DNA from: Lachnospiraceae bacterium MD335
Lineage (GTDB): Bacteria > Bacillota > Clostridia > Lachnospirales > Lachnospiraceae
Direction of reading: 5' to 3'
NCBI GenBank assembly: GCA_000403335.2
Contig: KE159617.1
Location: forward strand, 241,113-298,463
Length of the DNA: 57,351 nt
The position numbers and the translations under genes were made by a program. Of this stretch, positions 44,337 to 52,428 are shown piece after piece. Positions within the stretch are counted from its first letter, which is position 1; each line of letters begins with the position of its first letter. Below the pieces are notes generated by a model. That model ran no database searches and was not told the origin of the DNA. It worked only from the letters and a program-made list of their open reading frames with translations.

Positions 44337-45590
44337 TCAAACGGTCAGCTTAAGACAGAGCTGACGGTACTTCGGACGTTTCGTCCGAAACCAAAGCCTG
44401 ACGCCTTCTTTTGCATACGATAGTATACCAGAGATGCCTTTTGCCAGCCGGTAATAGCAGAAGAAAACTTTTTGCTTTACCGGATCTGCTGTTTTTATGA
44501 TGGAAACCTTTAGCGCATTTGTCTCGGGTCCCATGGAAACCAGGCCTAGGAATGCCATGCACAAAGTAATATAAAAATTCAGGGCATTGATTGCCTTTAA
44601 CTTTCTGACACGAAAGTTTTCAAACTGGAACACCTGTTTTTTGCAGCGGAAATATTCTTCTATTTTCCAACGGGAAAAATAAGTCCTTGCAACCTGGATT
44701 GCCTCCTCCCTGGAGCTGATTTTTTTGTTGGTGGCAAGCATCATTGGATGCTCTGTGATCCCGTAAACAAGCACCAAATAAATGGCTTTCCTGGATGCAG
44801 TGATCTGCACTTTGACATGGGAGAGGTATGCCTCATGGCTCTTACCTTTGTAAAAGACATTTGTTTTAATCTTTCCTTTCCTGCGGTTACGCAGTTCTGA
44901 AGCCATTGTCCATTTGTTATGGTATAAGAGTTTACGGTTGGATTTCAGGCGGATCACATAATCCTGTCCCAGTTCGTCCAGTTTTAGAAACATTTTGTTA
45001 TCATCATAGCCGCGGTCCATACAAAAGACTGCCTTTCCAAAGAGTGCCGCTCCCAGTTCCATGGACTGGAATGTAATCGTGTTTACAGACTTATAGGCTT
45101 TTTCAGAGGAAGAATGTATTTTGGAAAAAATGCTGACAGGGTGATTACTGCGTGTAAGTACACATGCCTCTGTGACATGGTAGCCTTTTTTGTAAACATT
45201 TTTTGTGGATGTGCTTTCAGAACCGTCCCTGACGATCCCAAGAGACTCAAATTTATGGCCGTCCGGTTTTACAACATCACTGTCATCGATATAAACCACC
45301 GGTTCATCAGGTGTCCATTTTTTCACCTGCTGAAGGTAAGAAGCAGCTGCAGATGCAGGGGTACCTTTTTCAAGATGTGTGGATAGCCGGTCAACGACAT
45401 TGATTTTTTTGGAAGACTCGTGAAGCTGGTCAGCCACATCCGTCAGCAGGCAGCTTTTAGAAGCCAGAATGCCATAAGTGATGTCAGCAGTAAATTTCTT
45501 ATTTGGTTTGGAAAGATGTTTGGAGATTTTATTTGTAAAAGTTAAAATTTTTCGTTTCAATTGGTAAGTATTTGATGTAAAATTAACCAC
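44337..45590 (-). CDS. IS4-like DDE transposase
   Basis: The 417-residue protein seems intact. The acidic residues lie in VVYIDDSDVVKPDG (near residue 97) and FCMDRGYDDNKMF (near 195), and the signature Glu in TYFSRWKIEEYFRCKKQVFQFE (near 308). GTG 45590 follows GAGGAGG. Inverted repeats around the start could fold back when transcription enters from outside. It catalyses cut-and-paste transposition of the surrounding element. Confidence 0.87.
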   Translation of the reverse strand: MVNFTSNTYQLKRKILTFTNKISKHLSKPNKKFTADITYGILASKSCLLTDVADQLHESSKKINVVDRLSTHLEKGTPASAAASYLQQVKKWTPDEPVVYIDDSDVVKPDGHKFESLGIVRDGSESTSTKNVYKKGYHVTEACVLTRSNHPVSIFSKIHSSSEKAYKSVNTITFQSMELGAALFGKAVFCMDRGYDDNKMFLKLDELGQDYVIRLKSNRKLLYHNKWTMASELRNRRKGKIKTNVFYKGKSHEAYLSHVKVQITASRKAIYLVLVYGITEHPMMLATNKKISSREEAIQVARTYFSRWKIEEYFRCKKQVFQFENFRVRKLKAINALNFYITLCMAFLGLVSMGPETNALKVSIIKTADPVKQKVFFCYYRLAKGISGILSYAKEGVRLWFRTKRPKYRQLCLKLTV

Positions 45591-45666
45591 AGGGAATCCT
45601 CCTCTTTTTGTTTAGTATGATTTTATTGTGGTGATTAAATTTTACATCAAAAAGGAGAAGGATTCC
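45574..45666 (-). promoter_or_regulatory. Fold-back repeats over the transposase start
   Basis: Two pairs of complementary segments occur in alternating order. 45574-45591 (covering the GTG start) matches 45627-45648; 45592-45609 (covering the GAGGAGG ribosome site) matches 45649-45666. A transcript entering from the right would carry all four and could bury the ribosome site or start. One starting inside would not. The rest of 45667-46036 contains a T-rich region and a hairpin (45985-46014), with no gene. Confidence 0.68.
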
Positions 45667-46036
45667 TTATTTTTTGGCTTATTTTTTTAAGTTGTACATA
45701 ATTAGTACATACGATTGATGGTTCTGTGGATAGAACTGCGGAAACTCAAGTAACTACATCATTGACAAACAACCTTAGAGCGTTTATAATAAAAACAATT
45801 TCTAAGAAAGGGTGAGTACAGTGTTATTCGGGAAGTTTTGTATTGAATATAGCTCCGCACAATTTGAAATTTCAAAACATTGTACGGAGCCTAAAGAACA
45901 CAGAAATATTTATGTTGAGGCTTTCTCCGGCTATTGATAGGTTGGAGTTTTGTTCGTGTGTTCATAGTTAATTTTGATGTTTAGGCAGTAGGCAATGTTT
46001 TGTCTGCTGCCTTTTGTTTATGACGATTGTTTTTTG

Positions 46037-46079
46037 AGCAGAGGGCGCACTTTATCGTGTTTCCCTCTGCTTTTTTGCG
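46037..46079 (+). terminator. Terminator or attenuator before the MATE gene
   Basis: GCAGAGGGCGCAC pairs with GTGTTTCCCTCTGC and is followed by TTTTTTG. Just upstream, GGCAGTAG and GTCTGCTGCC (about 45985-46014) form another hairpin ending in TTTTG. Two terminator-like structures within 100 nt of the MATE start suggest attenuation, or simply end incoming transcripts. Confidence 0.6.
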
Positions 46080-46101
46080 TTTAAGAAAGGATTTTGACAA
46101 A

Positions 46102-47478
46102 ATGAAAGAAAAACAAAACTTGACAACAGGAAGTGTACCCAAAAAGCTTATTATGTTTGCGCTTCCTTTATTGTTGGCAAACTTGCTACAATCTTTTTAC
46201 AGTGTTGTTGATATGCTTGTTGTTGGAAATGTTGTCGGCGAAACAGGACTTGCTGCGATTAGCAATGCATCAATGATAAGTTTTATTATCAATTCTATTT
46301 GTATCGGCGTTACTATGGGTGGTACTGTTTTAATTGCACAATATAAAGGAGCTAATGACAAACAAGCACAAGCCGAAACCGTAGGGACATTATTTGTAAT
46401 ATCCTTTGTTGCTTCACTTATAATTACAATAATAGGATTGTTTGTGTATAATCCCCTTTTTCAAATTCTGAATGTTCCTGCGGCTTCCATGCAAGAAGCC
46501 TGCGAATATATGAGAATCATTTGCTGCGGTACTATATTCGTATTTGGGTATAACGCTATATGCTCTATTATGAAAGGTTTTGGAGATTCTAAAAGCCCTC
46601 TTTACTTCATAACGATTGCAACAATTGTAAATATTGTTTTGGACTTGGTTTTAGTGGGTCTGCTTGGTATGGGAACTGCGGGTGCAGCTTATGCTACGAT
46701 ATTTGCCCAGGGAACTGCTCTTATGGTTTCAATTATTCACTTAAAAAGGACACACTTTATCTTTGATTTTAAGTTGAAGCACTTTGTTATAAAATCGGAT
46801 AAATTGTTAGTTATTCTAAAAGTTGGTTTGCCTACCGCTGTTCAAATGGTAGTCGTCAACATTTCTTATCTTGTGATTACAGGTATGCTCAACAACTTTG
46901 GGGTATCAGTTGCCGCTGCATCTGGCGTTGGACTTAAAATCAATACATTTGCGGGTATGCCTTGTTGGGCAATCGGGCAGGCTGTAACTGCTATGGCAGG
47001 ACAAAATATGGGTTCAAATGATATAAAGCGTGTAAAAAAGACAACAAAAATCGGACTGCTTTTAAATGTGGTTATCACTTTTATCGTAGTTGTAACCGTA
47101 CAATTATTTGCAAGGCAAATCATCGCATTATTTGAACCAGAAAGTTCAGAAGTCATTAAAGATGGAATATTGTATCTAAGGATATGTTGTGGAATTAACA
47201 GTCTGATTTATACGATTATGTATACATTCGATTCTTTTGCTATAGGTATTGGTTCAGCAAATATCGCTATGATAAACGCTCTTTTGGACGCAGTATTTGT
47301 CCGACTTCCCATAAGTTGGCTGTTAGCTTTTGTGGTTGATATGGGATTTCCTGGCGTATATATCGGGCAAGCAATTTCTCCGATATTACCTGCAATAGTT
47401 GGTTTACTGTATTTCAAAAATAAAGCATGGGAAAAGAAAAAACTAATACCTTATATAGATAAGGGGGGGTGCAGTTAA
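46102..47478 (+). CDS. MATE-family efflux transporter
   Basis: The 458-residue membrane protein has about 12 helices in two halves: VPKKLIMFALPLLLANLLQSFYSVVDMLVVG at the N-terminus, LLVILKVGLPTAVQMVVV starting the second half. It is a drug or metabolite exporter driven by an ion gradient and is distinct from the one at 10064. GAAAGGATTTTGACAAAATG sets the start at 46102. Tandem hairpins upstream may attenuate it. Confidence 0.9.
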   Translation: MKEKQNLTTGSVPKKLIMFALPLLLANLLQSFYSVVDMLVVGNVVGETGLAAISNASMISFIINSICIGVTMGGTVLIAQYKGANDKQAQAETVGTLFVISFVASLIITIIGLFVYNPLFQILNVPAASMQEACEYMRIICCGTIFVFGYNAICSIMKGFGDSKSPLYFITIATIVNIVLDLVLVGLLGMGTAGAAYATIFAQGTALMVSIIHLKRTHFIFDFKLKHFVIKSDKLLVILKVGLPTAVQMVVVNISYLVITGMLNNFGVSVAAASGVGLKINTFAGMPCWAIGQAVTAMAGQNMGSNDIKRVKKTTKIGLLLNVVITFIVVVTVQLFARQIIALFEPESSEVIKDGILYLRICCGINSLIYTIMYTFDSFAIGIGSANIAMINALLDAVFVRLPISWLLAFVVDMGFPGVYIGQAISPILPAIVGLLYFKNKAWEKKKLIPYIDKGGCS

Positions 47479-47513
47479 GGGCGGCAAGGCGATTATTTAA
47501 TACCGTGCTTAAC

Positions 47514-47571
47514 CATACTCGCCGAAGAAGAACAGCCTATAGGCACATGGGAACAGCGGCACTTGGACTAA
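47514..47571 (+). pseudogene. tnpV fragment
   Basis: Codons for LAEEEQPIGTWEQRHLD are followed by TAA. They match the intact TnpV at 12728-13102 (AEEEQPIGAWGQRHLDYL). Only about 18 codons remain, so it is a remnant marking the right edge of the MATE module. Confidence 0.7.
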
Positions 47572-47624
47572 GAGATAAAAAGAAAATAGAATGAGATAAG
47601 AGAACTGTTGACTGATTGACCGTA

Positions 47625-47806
47625 ACATATTATGATAAAAACTGTACTGTTTGGGGAAACAGCTGCGAATACTGTACGAGCCCGTCGCCGTAAGGCACAT
47701 GTAAAATACTGTTAGCCTAACCTAAAGCCACAATTTAGGGAAAATCCATTGGAGTTATTTCTGAGAAGGCCGGTTAACGGAGTGCCAAGCCGGAATATCC
47801 AAACAG
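47625..47806 (+). promoter_or_regulatory. Cobalamin-riboswitch-like leader
   Basis: The core GGGGAAACAG-x-GCGAATACTGTACG (about 47653-47678) followed by AGCCCGTCGCCGTAA has the pattern of the B12 riboswitch core (GGGAA, GnGAA, CCCGnCGCC). The 3' box GCCAAGCCGGAATATCC (about 47784-47800) resembles the B12 box. It lies about 70-250 nt upstream of a DUF4430 lipoprotein and an ECF S component. A short CCCC/GGGG pairing (about 47813 and 47844) may be the expression platform. Confidence 0.68.
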
Positions 47807-47875
47807 GACAATCCCCTTTTATAACTGCGAGTGCCGGTTTTTGGGGGGAAATAAAAATCAAAGGAGATTAAGGAT

Positions 47876-48343
47876 ATGAAGATGAAACACAGTAAAAAAT
47901 TACTGTCATTTATCCTTTGTATGGCGCTTATTGTGGCTATGGCGTTGTTTACAACAGGTTGTAATGACAGTACGGACAATGGTACGCCTTCTGGCGAAGG
48001 AACGGAGGCAAATATTCAGACTGACGTACAGGCTGTTTCCAATCAGCTTGGAGAAGGCAGCACAAAATTCACCTTTACCGTGGTGGATAAAGAAGGCAAT
48101 GAAACGCCGTTTGAAATCCATACCGACAAAGAAACCGTAGGGGATGCATTGGTAGAACTTGGGCTGATTGACGGGGAAGAAGGCGACTATGGTCTTTATG
48201 TAAAAACAGTCAATGGCATAACTGCCGATTATGATAAAGATGGTGTATACTGGGCATTTTATGTCAATGACGAATATGCGCCGTCAGGGGTCGATTCCAC
48301 CGTGATAACAGAAGGGAATCATTATTCCTTTAAGGTTGAATAA
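47876..48343 (+). CDS. DUF4430 lipoprotein, possible corrinoid-binding
   Basis: The 155-residue protein has a lipoprotein signal peptide (LFTTGC, Cys29) and a DUF4430/transcobalamin-like domain: ETVGDALVELGLI near residue 85 and YWAFYVNDEYAPSGVDST near residue 123. Such domains occur in vitamin B12-binding proteins of eukaryotes and bacteria. It stands just ahead of an ECF S component and behind a B12-riboswitch-like leader. That combination supports cobamide capture at the cell surface. Confidence 0.82.
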   Translation: MKMKHSKKLLSFILCMALIVAMALFTTGCNDSTDNGTPSGEGTEANIQTDVQAVSNQLGEGSTKFTFTVVDKEGNETPFEIHTDKETVGDALVELGLIDGEEGDYGLYVKTVNGITADYDKDGVYWAFYVNDEYAPSGVDSTVITEGNHYSFKVE

Positions 48344-48345
48344 GC

Positions 48346-48867
48346 ATGAAGCTGACAATCAGGGAGACTGCCATTTTTGGAATGCTCGGGGCTGTTATGT
48401 ATGCCTCTAAAATCATTATGGAATTTATACCCAATGTACATCTTTTGGGAGTATTTACGGTTGCATTTACGGTTGTATATAGGAAAAAAGCGCTATATCC
48501 GATTTACACTTATGTAATTTTAAACGGTGTTTTTAGTGGTTTTACCGCATGGTGGGTTCCATATTTATATCTTTGGACTGTCCTTTGGGGCGTTGTCATG
48601 CTTCTTCCTAAAAAAATGCCAAAGAAAATACAGCCTGTCGTGTATATGTCAGTATGCGCGGCACATGGATTTTTATTTGGGACATTGTACGCTCCCGCGC
48701 AGGCAGTCATCTATGGATTAAGCTTTAAGGGAATGGTCGCGTGGATTATTGCAGGGCTGCCGTGGGACTGTATTCATGGCGTCAGTAATTTTTTGTGCGG
48801 TATATTGATTTTGCCGATTGCTTCGGCATTAAGGCTTGCGGAAAGGAATATGGGGAAAAAGGAATAG
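48346..48867 (+). CDS. ECF transporter S component
   Basis: The 173-residue membrane protein has about six helices and the S-component opening TIRETAIFGMLGAVMYASK. It would bind a vitamin and associate with a shared ECF energising module encoded elsewhere. It starts 3 nt after the lipoprotein stop. The riboswitch and DUF4430 partner point to cobalamin or a precursor as ligand; the sequence alone does not show it. Confidence 0.82.
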   Translation: MKLTIRETAIFGMLGAVMYASKIIMEFIPNVHLLGVFTVAFTVVYRKKALYPIYTYVILNGVFSGFTAWWVPYLYLWTVLWGVVMLLPKKMPKKIQPVVYMSVCAAHGFLFGTLYAPAQAVIYGLSFKGMVAWIIAGLPWDCIHGVSNFLCGILILPIASALRLAERNMGKKE

Positions 48868-48885
48868 GGAAACATATCCCTATCC

Positions 48886-50118
48886 CTATCCCTTAACAAC
48901 ACCGACGGTTTTTAATTTCCGAACTGGTGTCACAAGATCACTTTGCTGCGCCATAACTTCGTCAATGTCTTTATAGGCAAATCTGCATTCTTCTGCAACA
49001 TCATTTTTTTTCCGCTTACCGAGTATAACTCCGCGTTCTTTTAAATCAACAATTACTTGTTCGGTTGTAAATTTTTGCATGGCTCCGCTTCTCGAATATG
49101 CTCTGCCTGCACCATGTGATGAAGTGCAAAATGATTCTGTATTGCCCTTTCCTTCCACAACATAGCTATAGGAGCCCATTGCGCCCGGAATAACGGCAAG
49201 TTCTCCCTGCCTGACTCTTGTTGCGCCTTTTCGATGCACCCAAACATTGGCGTCATAGTGATTTTCCAAAGCTGCATAGTTATGATGACAGTTAATCTGT
49301 CCGAAAAAGGAAACGGAGAGTCCCGCATACCGTTCTATCTGTTCTTTCACAACATCGCATACCTTATCGAGCATACGCTCCCGGTTCTCAAAGGCATAAT
49401 CAAGTGCAAGCTGCATCCAGTTCAGATACTGCTGACCTTCCCGTGTCTGTACCGGAAGAAAGGCAAGCCTGTATTCATCAGGCACTTGGCTGTACCATGT
49501 TTGATTTAATGCACGTGCTTTATTGTGAAAATAATCACAAATCTCTTTTCCAAGATGGCGGCTTCCTGAATGGATCATAATGCAGAGGTACCCATTTTCG
49601 TCTTCCTGAAGTTCAATAAAATGATTTCCGCTGCCAAGTGTTCCTGTCTGAAAGTATCCTTCTTCAATTAAATGCGTCAGCTCAGGATTTACTTCGTATT
49701 TATCCATATTTTCAAGCGCTGAATCCAACACGGAAGAGGGTTGCTTCTGTTTATAACCATCGCGTCCTACAGGAACACAACGCATAATATTCCCGATAAT
49801 AGACTGCACGAGTGTTGCTGTGCCTGCTTTTACATCTTTTATATCTTTATATTTAATGTTCGTTGCCGTAAACACCATACCGCATCCAATATCTGCGCCG
49901 ACCGCATTCGGTATGATGACGTTCTTTGCGGCAATGACACCGCCAATTGGCATCCCTTTTCCCGTATGCGTGTCGGGCATAAGACACACCCATTTATGGA
50001 TAAATGGAAGGTTTGATAAATGGTACGCCTGTTCAATGCAGGATTCTTCAATCTTATCGATTCCGGAAAGCCATGTTTTTATCGGAAAATTTGTTTTATC
50101 ATTATATATTACAAACAT
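48886..50118 (-). CDS. rtcB: RtcB-family RNA ligase
   Basis: The 410-residue protein joins RNA 2',3'-cyclic phosphate or 3'-phosphate to 5'-OH. Metal- and GMP-binding motifs are GADIGCGM (Cys near residue 79), TLGSGNHFIE (near 165), HSGSRHLG (near 186) and SSHGAGRAYSRSGA, with the guanylated His. The length matches a shorter RtcB subgroup. No archease or RNA-damage partner lies beside it. The 5' region 50119-50439 is AT-rich with no gene. Confidence 0.92.
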   Translation of the reverse strand: MFVIYNDKTNFPIKTWLSGIDKIEESCIEQAYHLSNLPFIHKWVCLMPDTHTGKGMPIGGVIAAKNVIIPNAVGADIGCGMVFTATNIKYKDIKDVKAGTATLVQSIIGNIMRCVPVGRDGYKQKQPSSVLDSALENMDKYEVNPELTHLIEEGYFQTGTLGSGNHFIELQEDENGYLCIMIHSGSRHLGKEICDYFHNKARALNQTWYSQVPDEYRLAFLPVQTREGQQYLNWMQLALDYAFENRERMLDKVCDVVKEQIERYAGLSVSFFGQINCHHNYAALENHYDANVWVHRKGATRVRQGELAVIPGAMGSYSYVVEGKGNTESFCTSSHGAGRAYSRSGAMQKFTTEQVIVDLKERGVILGKRKKNDVAEECRFAYKDIDEVMAQQSDLVTPVRKLKTVGVVKG

Positions 50119-50439
50119 TTAAAATTCGCCGCCTTTCTATATTTTCCTTTTCAATTATACTAAGTTTCGTATTTGGTATTTCATATTTTGTACTACAGCT
50201 TTTTGGTTCTGTATAAGTCTGATTTTTTTCGTCTGAATATAAAATACAATATTTGACAGAATTAATCATTTCAAAAAAGTTGCGAGGATAAAATATAAGA
50301 AATGCAATGGCTGACAGGATAATTTTTGCAATACGTTTGCTGTTCGGCGGCTTTATAGTGAAACCATATATGATATACTGTCAATTGCACATGTGCTGAC
50401 GGAAATACGGAATGTGTTCTCAAAATATTTTATGGTATA

Positions 50440-50484
50440 GGAGTGCTGCTCCACAACCAAAACGTAGTCATTTTGCAGCACTCC
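50440..50484. terminator. Terminator between the 50.1 and 50.5 kb genes
   Basis: GGAGTGCTGC (50440-50449) pairs perfectly with GCAGCACTCC (50475-50484). Minus-strand reading gives a hairpin a few nt after the DUF4179 gene stop. Confidence 0.75.
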
Positions 50485-50490
50485 TTAAAT

Positions 50491-51654
50491 TTAAAACTGA
50501 ACCTGTGTCTGAAACAGCGCTTCTGCCGCGATTTTTTCGGGCGATCCTTTTAATTCATTCATATATTGCGTATAGTCGCATATATAGACTTGCACAATGT
50601 CCGTATTGCGCCTGTAGATGGAAAAGACTTCGGCGTTATCACCCTGCGTTTCCAGGATCTGACCATCCGCGTCACAGATGACCGTGATATAATCGTATAC
50701 CTGTGTATCTTCGGGAAGAAGGATTTGCGCGGTAATCTCGAAAGCTGTTTTTTTCACAGAGGCAATGCCAAGACCGTCGGCGTTTGTCTTATTTACCGTA
50801 ACTACTTGCTGTTCGTCTTCTTTTCTTGTAACATCCAAGGCAAAATTCCAGGTACCTGTGTAGTGCTTTGTTTTTGGGTTTTTCAGTATGACGATGTTGC
50901 CGTCAGGATCTGTGAACGTTTCTTCCTCGTATGTAAAAAGCTCCCCGTAAATATCGGAAATTTCAAGATAATAGGTAAATTGCTCCGGATATGCGCCGGC
51001 GTCCAAAGGAACGCGTATAATACCGGCAAACGTGTGCGTGTCGATAAATTCTCCTTCAATGTAATAGGGACCGGGAACGCCGTTTTCAGGTCCGCGTTTC
51101 GATTTTTCCATTCCCTCAATGTCAAAATAATCAATGCTTACGAGGGAGAGAATGTCATAGTCCAACACATAGTCTTCCTGTTTGGTTTTGATGAAATCTG
51201 CCGGAAAATCCTCATTGCTTTCAATGCAGAGGGCAATGTATAATGCCTGTGCAGAACAGTTTATTTCTGAAACAGTAACGGTCAGTCCGTTTGAGGTCTG
51301 TGTGTTGGGATTTTTAACTGTGCTGTTGACCGTATTGGTCATTGTCTCGGCAGCCGGGACTTCAACAATCGTTTCCTTAGTGCTGTCAAAATCGCCTTTG
51401 TAGCTGACCTTATCCTGAACCTGTGAGAAAATCCGTCCGATAATCGGTAGCTTTGCCGCCAAGGACGGATTAGAAACAAATAGGATACCAAGACAGACTG
51501 TAAGCATGGCAGTTGCTGCAAGCGTGGCGTATCGGATGGCGCGTTTGGTCTTTTGCTTCTTTTTTTGCTGGCGGATGCCTGCTTCAATACCAAGCCGTAC
51601 GGCATTGTCAAGTTCTTTTGGAATATTTATTGCGTCGAATCGATCATTTTGCAT
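50491..51654 (-). CDS. DUF4179 protein, likely anti-sigma partner
   Basis: The 387-residue protein has a short cytoplasmic N-terminus (DRFDAINIPKELDNAVRLGIE), one membrane helix (about 40-60) and a large extracellular domain rich in beta strands. This is the layout of DUF4179 proteins, which are co-encoded with ECF sigma factors. It overlaps the sigma gene by 11 nt. It probably holds the sigma factor inactive until an external signal. Confidence 0.85.
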   Translation of the reverse strand: MQNDRFDAINIPKELDNAVRLGIEAGIRQQKKKQKTKRAIRYATLAATAMLTVCLGILFVSNPSLAAKLPIIGRIFSQVQDKVSYKGDFDSTKETIVEVPAAETMTNTVNSTVKNPNTQTSNGLTVTVSEINCSAQALYIALCIESNEDFPADFIKTKQEDYVLDYDILSLVSIDYFDIEGMEKSKRGPENGVPGPYYIEGEFIDTHTFAGIIRVPLDAGAYPEQFTYYLEISDIYGELFTYEEETFTDPDGNIVILKNPKTKHYTGTWNFALDVTRKEDEQQVVTVNKTNADGLGIASVKKTAFEITAQILLPEDTQVYDYITVICDADGQILETQGDNAEVFSIYRRNTDIVQVYICDYTQYMNELKGSPEKIAAEALFQTQVQF

Positions 51655-52189
51655 AGCGTAGTTCCTCCTTACTTCCTGTTGTTTGATTGCCTAACAGGTT
51701 TCTTAGTTGTTTTTTGGCACGGTACAGGCAGACTTTGACGCTTCCGTCGGGTATGTCCATAATATTTGCAATTTCCTTGATCTTCAGTTCTTGAAAATAA
51801 AAGAGGATGACTGCCGTTTTGTAGTGTTCCTTGAGCGAATCAATTGCGTCATAGAGGTCAATTTTTTCCTCAATCAGATAATTTTCGACGCCTTTCTCTG
51901 TGTACTCATCAAGGGAAACAGTCTGTGCCTTGCGTCTGTCCTGCCAAATGCAGTTGAGCAGGATGCGTGTAATCCATGTTTTAAAATATTTTGGTTCCTT
52001 GAGTTTTTCAATGCCGAGGAGTCCTTTTGTGACGCACTCCTGCACGGCGTCGAGCGAATCTGCCTCGTTTTTGAGGTATAAAAATGCGGTTTTGTACAAA
52101 TACGCCTGATAGGCGGCAATCAGCTCGCCGTAGGCACATTTACTGCCTTTTATGGCTTTTTTTACAAGCTGTGTTGTGTCTTGTTCCAT
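51644..52189 (-). CDS. ECF-type sigma-70 factor
   Basis: The 181-residue protein has sigma region 2 (about 18-85; YLYKTAFLYLKNEADSLDAVQECVTKG) and region 4 (about 120-170; LPDGSVKVCLYRAKKQLRN-type HTH). The N-terminal ELIAAYQAYLYK and FKTWITRILLNC segments are typical. AAAGGA precedes the ATG at 52189. With DUF4179 it forms a sigma/anti-sigma pair responding to an envelope signal. Confidence 0.9.
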   Translation of the reverse strand: MEQDTTQLVKKAIKGSKCAYGELIAAYQAYLYKTAFLYLKNEADSLDAVQECVTKGLLGIEKLKEPKYFKTWITRILLNCIWQDRRKAQTVSLDEYTEKGVENYLIEEKIDLYDAIDSLKEHYKTAVILFYFQELKIKEIANIMDIPDGSVKVCLYRAKKQLRNLLGNQTTGSKEELRYAK

Positions 52190-52428
52190 AAGCGTGATGT
52201 TCCTTTCATAAGTATAGTCCGGTGCGCACGCGTTTTGCTTTACATAGATTAGACTACATGAAATGGGAGAAGGTTACAATTGATTTTGTTTTTCTTTTTA
52301 TTTTGTGTGAGGTTCTTTGCAGGAAGGGGAAAGCGTGATAAAATATTATTTAAGCAGCCTGTATGGCAAAGGCCGCAGGTAAAAATCAGGTTGTAAAGCC
52401 GGATTATGGAAAATGGGCAGGTGATTGT

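Larger units (their letters stand above)
44178..45751 (-). mobile_element. IS4-like insertion sequence with 15-bp imperfect ends
   Basis: ACTTAAGTTTCCGCA near 44178-44192 and its inverse TGCGGAAACTCAAGT at 45737-45751 agree at 14 of 15 positions and bracket a single transposase gene. The adjoining sequence at 44157-44176 (GGAAACTCAAGAAATAACTA) looks like the opposite end of the neighbouring remnant, so two elements of one family appear to abut. No target duplication was identified. Confidence 0.7.

Noticed and set aside
45985-46101. Guanidine or other riboswitch upstream of the MATE gene
   Set aside because: Two hairpins are present but I could not find conserved riboswitch core motifs, so only terminator/attenuator is claimed.
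50566-51243. Plus-strand 225-codon ORF opposite the DUF4179 gene
   Set aside because: Antisense shadow; codon use and composition fit the minus-strand gene, and it has no ribosome site.
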